A DNA stretch of 64,000 bases from Nocardioides ginsengisegetis (GTDB lineage: Bacteria; Actinomycetota; Actinomycetes; Propionibacteriales; Nocardioidaceae), in assembly GCF_014138045.1 (NCBI RefSeq), contig NZ_JACGXA010000001.1:2899001-2963000 (forward strand), in the 5' to 3' direction. This document shows, in pieces, positions 17,730-25,006 of the stretch. The position numbers and the translations under genes were made by a program. The notes beneath the pieces were generated by a model. The model did no database searches. It had not been told where the DNA came from and was given only the letters and a program-made list of their open reading frames with translations. The number at the start of each line of letters is the position of its first letter. Positions within the stretch are counted from its first letter, which is position 1.

Positions 17730-19472
17730 TCACTTGACGGCGATGGTGGCCGTGCGACCCTTCAGGTTGGTGGCGGTCTCCGACACCTTGGCGAAGTAGT
17801 AGTTCTTCTCGCTGCCGTTCAGGTCGGCACGCTTGAAGATCACCTTGCCGTCGGCGCCGAGCACCTTCGACTTGACCTTCTTCGCCACGCCGTCCTTCAC
17901 GCGGTAGAGCGACACCACGGCGTCCGCACCGGCGGAACCAGCGTTGACCGTGATCCGGTCATAGCCGGCGATCGAGTCGCTCGCGGGCACGTGCACAGCC
18001 TTGATGGCCGGGTGGACGACAACCGGCGGGGTCGTCGCAGTCGGCTCGAGGTCGAACGCCTTGCCGGAGTCGACGGAGCCGCTGGCCGCGTCGACCTTGC
18101 TGATCGTGATGTCGTCGAGGAAGTACTCGCCGTTCATCTGGGTGGCCGCACCGGCACCGCCGACGATGAACGCAACGCCGCCGTCGACCTGGCTGGTGTC
18201 AGACGTGTCCTCGTTCTTGACGATGGTCGCGTCGGGGTGGGCCACGGCGTACTGGTTGAGCGTGATGCTCTGCTGCGCGTCGTCACCGTTGACGCCCCAG
18301 ACGCCGGTGCCGGCGTGCCAGGCCTGCCAGGTGCTCTGCTCGACGGCCCCGTTGTTGGCCGGGTAGTAGAAGAGCGAGGCGTCCGTGGTGCCGTCGCCGT
18401 CGTTGTCGACGGAGAGGCGCAGGTAGGCCGGCTGCTGCGGGGTGGCGTTGCCCTGGTTGGCCCGCGAGTACGTCGAGTAGTCGATGGTGCGCAGGTCGCG
18501 GACCAGGGTGCCGTCGTACTGCTCCGTGCGGAACAGCTCGACGCGGCCCGCGTTGTCGGCCGTGCTCAGCGACATCTTCAGGCTGCCGTCGCCGACGGGC
18601 GGGGTGCCCGGCCCGGCGACGAACTGCTGGTCGGAGCTCAGGTAGTTCGCGTCGTCGTAGGCCTGACTGTGCCAGCCCTGCGCGTGGCCGGGGTCGACGG
18701 TGAGCTGCGACGTGCCGCCGTCGGTCTCGGCGTTGGGGCCGAAGTCGAACAGGGTGTCCTGGTGGTCGTTGCCGACGATGACGCGGTCGACGAAGTACTC
18801 ACCGCGGGTCATCGTGTTGGAGTCACCGGAGATCAGCGAGACCGCGCCGCCGTCGTGGCCGGCGTCGAACCGGTTGTTGGCGAGCACGGCGTTGGGGTGG
18901 GCCGCGGCGTAGGCCGCGAGGCTGATCTGACCGGCGCCGGAGTCACCGTCGACGTTCATCAGACCGTCGGTGACGTTCCAGTCCTGCCACACGCCGTTGA
19001 CGACGGTCCCGTTGTTGGCCGGGAAGAAGAAGAGGCTGGTGTCGGCGCCGCCGGTGCCGTCGCTGTCGACGGTGAGGCGCAGGTACGTCGGCTGGCGGTC
19101 GGCGCCGCCGGCCGTCGTGGTGCGCGCGAACGTGGAGTACTCGAGCCGGGTGAGGTTGCCCAGGTTGACGCCGTCGTAGAGGTCCGTGCGGTAGAGCTCG
19201 GTCTGCACCTCGAACTGGCCGACGGCCATCTGGTGGCTGCCGGTGCCGAACGACGCGCGCTGCGGACCGGTGACGTCGGACTGCTCCGGGACGGTGTAGG
19301 CGCCGTTGGTGGTGTCCTCGTACGCCTGCGTGTACCAGTCGGCGCCGTGGCGGACGACCATGGAATCGGGGCTGGGAGTGCCGTCCGCGAAAGCGCCGGT
19401 CGCCCCGATCCCCACGATGAGCAATGAACCGACAGCAAGCATGCTGATGCGGGCCCCATGAATGTTGAACAT
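17730..19472 (-). CDS. Secreted modular protein with family C-terminal domain
   Basis: A 580-residue exported protein. Signal peptide about 1-30 (ISMLAVGSLLIVGIGATG, then AFA). It has two related modules at about 35-255 and 260-475 with the same landmarks as the product of 14764-17229 (DWYTQAYED, LYRTDLYDG, FFFPANN, GEYFVDRVIVG; then SQAYDDANY, LFRTEQYDG, FYYPANN, GEYFLDDITIS). The family C-terminal domain follows at about 483-580 (VHPAIKAVHVPASDSIAGYD to the end). The two genes are closely similar along their length except for the Calx-beta insertion, so one is a duplicate of the other. The start at 19472 follows a purine-rich AGAGAGAAAA. Cell-surface location is inferred; no anchoring motif is visible. 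Confidence 0.8.
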   Translation of the reverse strand: MFNIHGARISMLAVGSLLIVGIGATGAFADGTPSPDSMVVRHGADWYTQAYEDTTNGAYTVPEQSDVTGPQRASFGTGSHQMAVGQFEVQTELYRTDLYDGVNLGNLTRLEYSTFARTTTAGGADRQPTYLRLTVDSDGTGGADTSLFFFPANNGTVVNGVWQDWNVTDGLMNVDGDSGAGQISLAAYAAAHPNAVLANNRFDAGHDGGAVSLISGDSNTMTRGEYFVDRVIVGNDHQDTLFDFGPNAETDGGTSQLTVDPGHAQGWHSQAYDDANYLSSDQQFVAGPGTPPVGDGSLKMSLSTADNAGRVELFRTEQYDGTLVRDLRTIDYSTYSRANQGNATPQQPAYLRLSVDNDGDGTTDASLFYYPANNGAVEQSTWQAWHAGTGVWGVNGDDAQQSITLNQYAVAHPDATIVKNEDTSDTSQVDGGVAFIVGGAGAATQMNGEYFLDDITISKVDAASGSVDSGKAFDLEPTATTPPVVVHPAIKAVHVPASDSIAGYDRITVNAGSAGADAVVSLYRVKDGVAKKVKSKVLGADGKVIFKRADLNGSEKNYYFAKVSETATNLKGRTATIAVK

Positions 19473-19660
19473 GTATTTTCTCTCTGAGATGAGTGTGCGC
19501 ACAGAAAAGTGCCATCGGAGTCGCACCCGCACCCGATGACCCCCGCGTTGAGTCCCCATCCCGCGGTCTAGACAAGGTTAAGGGCCCAGACCGCCGGCCC
19601 CGACCACATGCAGGCCATTTCCGCGCGAAAACCTCCCCCAACCGAAAAATCACCCCTTGG
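19473..19660 (-). promoter_or_regulatory. Conserved upstream region of the second sister gene
   Basis: It carries the counterparts of the two blocks described for 17230-17430 at nearly the same distances from the start (19492-19555 and 19616-19657). The distal block contains CACCCC/GGGGTG (centred near 19656), which on the minus strand is followed by ATTTTT, so it could also end transcription coming from the thioesterase gene. The remainder up to 19733 holds only a 10-base direct repeat at 19721-19740. Confidence 0.45.
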
Positions 19661-19733
19661 GGTGGAGGTTCGGCCAACGACGTCCGAGGCATCCGGGGTC
19701 TCGGCAAGCTCGACCAGCGGATGTCAGCGGATG

Positions 19734-20537
19734 TCAGCGGGGCTGGCGCGCCAACTGCCTGCTCTGCGCGACGAGGCGTCCGGCGGAGTCCCAGACCTCG
19801 CAGTCCTCCTCGAACATCCCGCCGGCCATGTTGCGGGTGGCGTGGCGGACCTTGAGCCAGCCCGGGGCCGGCTTGGCGCGGACGTGCGCGGTCAGCTCGA
19901 GGGTCGGGGCCCAGCCGGGCATGCCGAGGTCGAAGGTGACGGGCGGCAGGGCGTCGACGATGGCGAGCAGCAGGATCGGGTCGGGGTCGCGGCCGTCGGC
20001 GAGGCGGAACCAGGCGCTCATCACGCCCTCGCCGCTGGGCTGACCGACGGCCCAGCCGATGTTGGCGGGGTGGAAGCGGATGTCGAAGCGCTCCATGATC
20101 GGCGCCATCCGGCGTACGTCCTCGGGCGCGAGGGTGGTGGGGACGCAGTCGTCGGGGGCGGGCATGTCGGGCTCGACGGCGGTGGTGCGGACGTCGTCGG
20201 CGCCGAGGTCGAGGTCGCCGTACGTCGCGAGCGCGGTGATCCGCACGTCGTCGCCCTGGCGCAGGTCGGCGGCCGCGGTGGCGACGCTGCCGCCGTCACG
20301 ACGTACGTCGATCGCCACCTGCGCGGGTCCGGGCCGCGACGCGGACAGGTAGTAGGCGCTGATCGACAGCGGGTCGGGCTTGCCGGGCAGCGCGGCGCGC
20401 AGGGCGTTGCCGAGGACGGCCAGCAGGTAGCCGCCGTTGACGCCGCCCCCGACCACCCAGCCGGCGTTGAGGTCGGCCGAGTACAGCCCGTCGGACTCGC
20501 GGGTGACGTCGATGTGGCTGTCGAACTCGTGGCCCAT
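19734..20537 (-). CDS. Thioesterase family protein (TesB-like double hotdog)
   Basis: A 267-residue protein of the acyl-CoA thioesterase type with two hotdog folds. NGGYLLAVLGNALRAAL near 33-49 is the first hotdog helix, and AIVDALPPVTFD near 184 holds the second. It presumably hydrolyses acyl-CoA thioesters in the cytoplasm; chain-length preference cannot be predicted. The ATG at 20537 (MGHEFDSHIDV) was chosen because the residues before it are arginine-rich and unlike the family. It is divergent from the lipoprotein gene at 20594, with 56 bases between the starts. Confidence 0.8.
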   Translation of the reverse strand: MGHEFDSHIDVTRESDGLYSADLNAGWVVGGGVNGGYLLAVLGNALRAALPGKPDPLSISAYYLSASRPGPAQVAIDVRRDGGSVATAAADLRQGDDVRITALATYGDLDLGADDVRTTAVEPDMPAPDDCVPTTLAPEDVRRMAPIMERFDIRFHPANIGWAVGQPSGEGVMSAWFRLADGRDPDPILLLAIVDALPPVTFDLGMPGWAPTLELTAHVRAKPAPGWLKVRHATRNMAGGMFEEDCEVWDSAGRLVAQSRQLARQPR

Positions 20538-20593
20538 GCGGCGACAGTACGGGCCGTGGTTTGGGCGCCGGAAGGACAGGGGAGATACGCCAC

Positions 20594-21166
20594 ATGCACT
20601 CGCGCCTCTCGGGCCTCGCGCTCGCACTGACCCTGTCCACCACCGCCCTCGCCAGCGGCTGCGAGTCCGACCCTGCACCGGCGGCGGAGCCGACCACCTC
20701 CTCCCCCTCGGCCGCCGCGGGACCCGCGGTGGTCATGCCGACCGGGGCCGGCGTCTTCACGTCGTGCGTGATCCTCAGCGAGGGCGATGGGGACTACCTG
20801 TGGAGCGGCACGCAGTTCCGTGCCAAGGGCGACGCAACCCTGGACTCGGCGGGTCCGCACCTGATCACCAACGCCAGCGTCGTGGGCAGCTGGGTCGCGG
20901 AGGACGCCAAGGACGACGGGATCATCGTGGCCTGGAAGCGTGCGGGGAAGTTCCTCGACATGCTCGGCCCGCTCACCCCGGCGAAGGGGGCCTCGCTGAC
21001 GGCCGGCACGACGTACCGACTGGTGCTGCGCCTGCGCCCCATCGTCGAGGCGCCGCAGTCGACCATCAACGGCTTCGACGTGACGTGGTCGACCGACGAC
21101 GGCCAGGGCGACACCCTGACCGACCCCACGGTCATCAAGCTCGCGCACAGCCAGCGCGACTGCTGA
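20594..21166 (+). CDS. Lipoprotein of unknown function
   Basis: A 190-residue exported lipoprotein: signal sequence with lipobox LASGC, lipid-modified cysteine at residue 23, then a serine/alanine/proline linker to about residue 50. The globular domain (FTSCVILSEGDGDYLWSG onward) looks all-beta and contains no family motif I know. A second cysteine is the last residue. The ATG at 20594 follows AGGGGAGA, a good ribosome site. It is upstream of a DUF202 membrane-protein gene by 22 bases. Confidence 0.75.
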   Translation: MHSRLSGLALALTLSTTALASGCESDPAPAAEPTTSSPSAAAGPAVVMPTGAGVFTSCVILSEGDGDYLWSGTQFRAKGDATLDSAGPHLITNASVVGSWVAEDAKDDGIIVAWKRAGKFLDMLGPLTPAKGASLTAGTTYRLVLRLRPIVEAPQSTINGFDVTWSTDDGQGDTLTDPTVIKLAHSQRDC

Positions 21167-21188
21167 GCCGGGCCCTAGTCTGGGGCGC

Positions 21189-21551
21189 GTGACGCAACGC
21201 CGCCCGACGTGGGTCTACGACGCCGGACAGGAGCCCGACCCGCGCTTCAGCCTCGCGAACGAGCGGACCTTCCTCGCCTGGATACGTACGGCGCTCGCCG
21301 TCCTCGCCGGCGCGGTCGCCCTGCACTCGCTGGGCGTGCCGGAGTCCGACTGGCTGCGCACGACCGTGGTCGTGGTGCTGGTGCTGTTCGCGGGCGGGAT
21401 GACCGCATTGGCCTACCGGCGCTGGGCGCGGGTGGAGCGGGCGATGCGGACCCGCACGCCGCTGCCGTCGTTCGGGCTCGGGCTGGCGATGACCGGCGCG
21501 ATCGTCCTGGTCTCGGTGCTGCTGGCGGTGGCGCTGGCGGTCAGCAGCTAG
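21189..21551 (+). CDS. DUF202 (YidH-type) membrane protein
   Basis: A 120-residue protein with the DUF202 signature at the N-terminus (DPRFSLANERTFLAWIRTAL) and three membrane helices at about 30-48, 55-75 and 95-118. These proteins occur widely in bacterial inner membranes; their function is not established. DUF202 genes often come in pairs, but only one is present here. It starts at a GTG (21189). Its stop overlaps the stop of the convergent SnoaL-like gene. Confidence 0.88.
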   Translation: MTQRRPTWVYDAGQEPDPRFSLANERTFLAWIRTALAVLAGAVALHSLGVPESDWLRTTVVVVLVLFAGGMTALAYRRWARVERAMRTRTPLPSFGLGLAMTGAIVLVSVLLAVALAVSS

Positions 21552-21931
21552 GTCAGGGGAAGGATCCCCGAGCAGACGATCCGGAGCCACGAGATCCGAC
21601 CGTCGGTCACTTCGTAGTACGCGTGCTGCTCGCACACGTGGGGGCCTTCGGGGAGCGTGAGGCGCATCCGGTAGGTCACGCTGTGGCGGTGGGCCACCTC
21701 GGCGGTCCGGACGTCCTCGAGAGAGTCGAAGGTCTTCTCCGGGCTGAACCACGTGCCCAGAAGGATCTCGTCGACGAACGCCTCGGCCGACCCCGCCTCC
21801 CAGGCCCGGCCCGGCGTCACTCCCCGGAAGTCCAGGTCGGGCGCCAGCACCTCCAGCACGGCGTCGCGATCCTTGGCCACGAGGGCACGCGCGAACGCCG
21901 TACCCGCCTTCTCCTCCGCCGTCACCGTCAT
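21548..21931 (-). CDS. SnoaL/NTF2-like protein
   Basis: A 127-residue protein with the cone-shaped NTF2 fold pattern: N-terminal helices (EEKAGTAFARALVAKDRDAV) followed by LAPDLDFRGVTPGRAW and the late strands HAYYEVTDGRISWLRI. Family members include polyketide cyclases, isomerases and non-enzymatic binding proteins, so no reaction can be assigned. The start at 21931 (MTVTAEEKAG) is preferred over an ATG 12 codons upstream because the extra residues are not part of the fold. It is tail to tail with the DUF202 gene, overlapping by 4 bases. Confidence 0.75.
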   Translation of the reverse strand: MTVTAEEKAGTAFARALVAKDRDAVLEVLAPDLDFRGVTPGRAWEAGSAEAFVDEILLGTWFSPEKTFDSLEDVRTAEVAHRHSVTYRMRLTLPEGPHVCEQHAYYEVTDGRISWLRIVCSGILPLT

Positions 21932-21990
21932 CGCACCAGCGTCCTCGCCCGGAGCGCGTCGCGCCACCGCCCGGACGGGTCAGATGACGG

Positions 21991-22986
21991 CTAGTGGTTC
22001 TTGAGGTACTTCAGGATGACCGCGGCCTGGGCGCGGGCGCCGGCGGCGTTGGGGTGGGCCGGGACACCGACGGCCGGGTCGTTGACGGAGGGGCCGTAGA
22101 TCTCGCCGTACCGCACCGTGGGCAGCTGGCAGAAGTCGTGGCCGAGCGTGGGCGTGAACGTGTTGACGAACTCCGCGCCGCCCTCGGCCGCCGCCTGCTT
22201 GACCATCGCGTTGAGCTCGATGAACTTCGCGTGGATGTAGGCCATGTCCTCGTCGGTGGCCGGGACGGTCGGGTAGCAGCCGTGGTCGGGCACCAGCGAG
22301 AGGTAGTCGATCGCGAGGATCCGGGCCTTCGGCGAGATCCGGTGGATCGCCCGGAATGCCGCGACCAGCTTGGGCTCGCTCTCCTGGATCCGCTCGGAGA
22401 GCCGGTCGTGGCCGCCGGCGGTGTACTTCGCCTTGCAGCCGCCGAGCGGCGGCTCGGAGCCGATGATCGGGACCGGGTTGTCCGGCAGGCTCGGCACCGT
22501 GCCGTCGGGCAGCGGGTTGGCGACGGGGAGCGCGTTGAGGCAGTCCATGCCGGCGCCGGCGATGCCCGCGTCGTTGCCGCCGATGCCGACGGTGACCAGG
22601 TCGGTCTGCTTCGTCAGGCGGTTGAACTGGGGCGGGTTCTGGCCGCCGGCCGGGAGGTCCTGCGGCGCCGTGAAGTCGTCGGTCGTGGCCGAGCCGCAGG
22701 TCGCGTCCTTGATCGGCACGCCCAGGGTCGCGGCGATGATCTTGGGGTAGTTGTGGTGCGACTGCGCGCAGTCGATCGGCGCGTAGGTGTCGTCGGGCGT
22801 GCCGTCGGAGTTGGCGAAGACGACGTCGGCGGACCAGGAGTCACCGAGGGCGACGTACTGCTTGTACGCCGGCGCGGTGGCCGCTGTGGTGGTGGTCGCG
22901 CGGGTCTGCGGCGCCGGCGCGGCGTGCGCGGGCACGAGGGGCAACGACAGGGCGGCGACGGCGACGACGGCCAGCAGCGACTTCAT
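21991..22986 (-). CDS. Secreted SGNH/GDSL hydrolase
   Basis: A 331-residue exported esterase/lipase-type enzyme. Signal peptide about 1-22 (MKSLLAVVAVAALSLPLVPA, then HA). The blocks of the SGNH family are present: GDSW with nucleophile Ser50, the oxyanion glycine, GGND near 137, and the C-terminal HPN at about 313 that supplies the catalytic histidine. Six or more cysteines suggest disulphides, as in the Streptomyces lipase-type members. It probably acts outside the cell on lipid or polysaccharide esters. Confidence 0.87.
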   Translation of the reverse strand: MKSLLAVVAVAALSLPLVPAHAAPAPQTRATTTTAATAPAYKQYVALGDSWSADVVFANSDGTPDDTYAPIDCAQSHHNYPKIIAATLGVPIKDATCGSATTDDFTAPQDLPAGGQNPPQFNRLTKQTDLVTVGIGGNDAGIAGAGMDCLNALPVANPLPDGTVPSLPDNPVPIIGSEPPLGGCKAKYTAGGHDRLSERIQESEPKLVAAFRAIHRISPKARILAIDYLSLVPDHGCYPTVPATDEDMAYIHAKFIELNAMVKQAAAEGGAEFVNTFTPTLGHDFCQLPTVRYGEIYGPSVNDPAVGVPAHPNAAGARAQAAVILKYLKNH

Positions 22987-23016
22987 GGCGTGACAACGCG
23001 CCGGCCGGGGCGTTGG

Positions 23017-23118
23017 TTACGCGACGGCTCCCTCGGTGGGAGCACGATGGTGGGCCCTGCAACCAGCCAGCAGCGCGACGAGCACGAGCAGCGCGACACC
23101 CGAGACCGGAAGCTCCAA
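23017..23118 (-). CDS. Possible 33-residue membrane peptide
   Basis: A short reading frame from a TTG at 23118 gives MELPVSGVALLVLVALLAGC and ends RAPTEGAVA. It consists of one hydrophobic segment and a short polar tail. There is no clear ribosome site and the start codon is weak, so this may not be a gene. It lies in the gap between the SGNH hydrolase and the FAD-dehydrogenase genes. Confidence 0.25.
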   Translation of the reverse strand: MELPVSGVALLVLVALLAGCRAHHRAPTEGAVA

Positions 23119-23229
23119 GACCCACCACCCCCGTGCGCCAGATCGTGCTACCGCGGGCGGCTCGTTGTCAGCGGTCGTGACCGAGTCGTGACCTGACAGG
23201 GGGCTGCTCCGGCGTACTTACCGGGCACT

Positions 23230-23294
23230 CCCGGACGTTCTGGAGGGTTGCAACCCTCCAGAACGTCCGGGATCGCCGGTCCACCGGCGATCCC
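23230..23294 (-). terminator. Two perfect hairpins downstream of the FAD-dehydrogenase gene
   Basis: A 42-base perfect palindrome (21-bp arms 23230-23250 and 23251-23271, no loop bases left over) is next to a second hairpin, 23269-23280 with 23283-23294 (12 bp, 2-base loop). The two overlap by 3 bases, so they could be alternative folds. Their position just past a stop codon suggests termination, although no T-run follows. Confidence 0.5.
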
Positions 23295-23314
23295 GCCCGG
23301 CGATCCCGGAAGGA

Positions 23315-24967
23315 CTATCCGCAGGCAGCCGCCGCCGCCCGCCCGGCGGTCCGCCCGGAGAACAGGCAGCCACCGAGGAACGTGCCCTCGAGGGCGTTGT
23401 AGCCGTGCATGCCCCCGCCGCCGAAGCCGTTGACCTCGCCGGCGGCGTACAGGCCGGGGAGGGGCTCGCCGGAGGAGGTCAGGCAGCGCCCGGAGAGGTC
23501 GGTCTCGAGGCCGCCGAGGGTCTTGCGGGTCAGGATGTTGAGGCGTACGGCGATGAGCGGGCCGGCCTTGGGGTCCAGCATCTTGTGCGGCGTGGCCACC
23601 CGGATCAGCTTGTCGCCGCGGTAGTTGCGGGCGCCGTGCATGGCGGTGATCTGGGCGTCCTTGCCGTAGGGGTTGTCGATCTCGCGGTCGCGCTTCTCGA
23701 TCAGCGAGCGCAGCGACTCCTCCGAGATCAGGCCCGGCTCCCCCACCCGGTTCATGCCGGCGACGAGCTCGGCGACGGTGTCGGCGACGACGAAGTCCTC
23801 GCCGTGCTGCTTGAACGCCTCGATCGGCCCGGGGGCGCCGGGGCGGACGCGGGACAGCAGCAGCTTGATGTCCTTGCCGGTGATGTCGGGGTTCTGCTCG
23901 GAGCCCGACAGCGCGAACTCCTTCTCGATGATCTTCTGGGTCAGCACGAACCACGAGTAGTCGTGCCCGGTCGTGCGCAGGTGGGCGAGGGTGCCGAGGG
24001 TGTCGAAGCCCGGGAAGTACGGCGCGGGCAGCCGCTTGCCGGTCGCGTCCAGCCACAGCGACGACGGCCCGGGCAGGATCCGGATGCCGTGGTTGTCCCA
24101 GATCGGGTCCCAGTTGCGCAGCCCCTCGACGTAGTGCCACATCCGGTCGGGGTTGATCACCCGGGCGCCGGCCGCCTCGGTGATGGCGATCATCCGGCCG
24201 TCGACGTGGGCGGGGACGCCCGCGACCATGGTCTTCGGCGGCGCGCCCAGCCGGGCCGGCCAGGACTTGCGGACCAGGTCGTGGTTGCCGCCGATGCCGC
24301 CGCTGGTCACGATCACGGCCTGCCCGCGCAGCTCGAAGTCGTCGGTCTCGACCCGGCTGCTGGCCTTGCCGCGCTCGATGTCGGAGGGCTCCAGCACCCG
24401 ACCGCGTACGCCCACCACCGCGCCCGACTCGACCACCAGCTCGTCGACCCGGTGCCGGAAGCAGAAGACGATCCGGCCGGCGTCGGCGTGCTCACGGACC
24501 CGCCGCTCGAACGGCGCGACCACCCCGGGGCCGGTGCCCCAGGTCAGGTGGAACCGCGGGACGGAGTTGCCGTGGCCCTCGGCCCGGCCGTCGCCCCGCT
24601 CGGCCCAGCCCACGACGGGGAAGATCCGGTGCCCCATCTGGTGCAGCCAGGAGCGCTTCTCGCCGGCCGCGAAGTCGACGTACGCCTCGGCCCACTGGCG
24701 CGGCCAGTGGTCCTCGTCGCGGTCGAACTGCGCGCTGCCCATCCAGTCCTGGAGGGCGAGCGCGTGGGAGTCCTTGATGCCCATCCGGCGCTGCTCGGGG
24801 CTGTCGACGAGGAAGAGCCCGCCGAGGCTCCAGAACGCCTGCCCGCCGAGCGACTGCTCCGGCTCCTGGTCGAGCAGCAGCACGCTGCGACCCGCGTCAG
24901 CCGCCTCCGCGGCAGCGGTGAGGCCGGCGAGGCCGGCTCCGACGACGATGACATCGGCGCTCTTCAT
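23315..24967 (-). CDS. FAD-binding dehydrogenase (fumarate reductase / ketosteroid dehydrogenase fold)
   Basis: A 550-residue flavoprotein. The N-terminal FAD motif GAGLAG is at residues 10-15, followed by DAGRSVLLLDQE; the C-terminal part has GGLETD, LPGLYAAGEVNGFGGGGMHG and GTFLGGCLFSGRTAG, typical of the FAD_binding_2 group that includes fumarate reductase flavoproteins and 3-ketosteroid delta1-dehydrogenases. Proteins of this length and order are usually annotated simply as FAD-binding dehydrogenase; the substrate is unknown. The start at 24967 is the ATG directly before the Rossmann strand. No partner subunit is next to it, so it is probably a stand-alone enzyme. Confidence 0.85.
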   Translation of the reverse strand: MKSADVIVVGAGLAGLTAAAEAADAGRSVLLLDQEPEQSLGGQAFWSLGGLFLVDSPEQRRMGIKDSHALALQDWMGSAQFDRDEDHWPRQWAEAYVDFAAGEKRSWLHQMGHRIFPVVGWAERGDGRAEGHGNSVPRFHLTWGTGPGVVAPFERRVREHADAGRIVFCFRHRVDELVVESGAVVGVRGRVLEPSDIERGKASSRVETDDFELRGQAVIVTSGGIGGNHDLVRKSWPARLGAPPKTMVAGVPAHVDGRMIAITEAAGARVINPDRMWHYVEGLRNWDPIWDNHGIRILPGPSSLWLDATGKRLPAPYFPGFDTLGTLAHLRTTGHDYSWFVLTQKIIEKEFALSGSEQNPDITGKDIKLLLSRVRPGAPGPIEAFKQHGEDFVVADTVAELVAGMNRVGEPGLISEESLRSLIEKRDREIDNPYGKDAQITAMHGARNYRGDKLIRVATPHKMLDPKAGPLIAVRLNILTRKTLGGLETDLSGRCLTSSGEPLPGLYAAGEVNGFGGGGMHGYNALEGTFLGGCLFSGRTAGRAAAAACG

Positions 24968-25006
24968 GGGAACAGGTTCTATCAGCGTTCGGGGCCGCTC
25001 ACGTCC

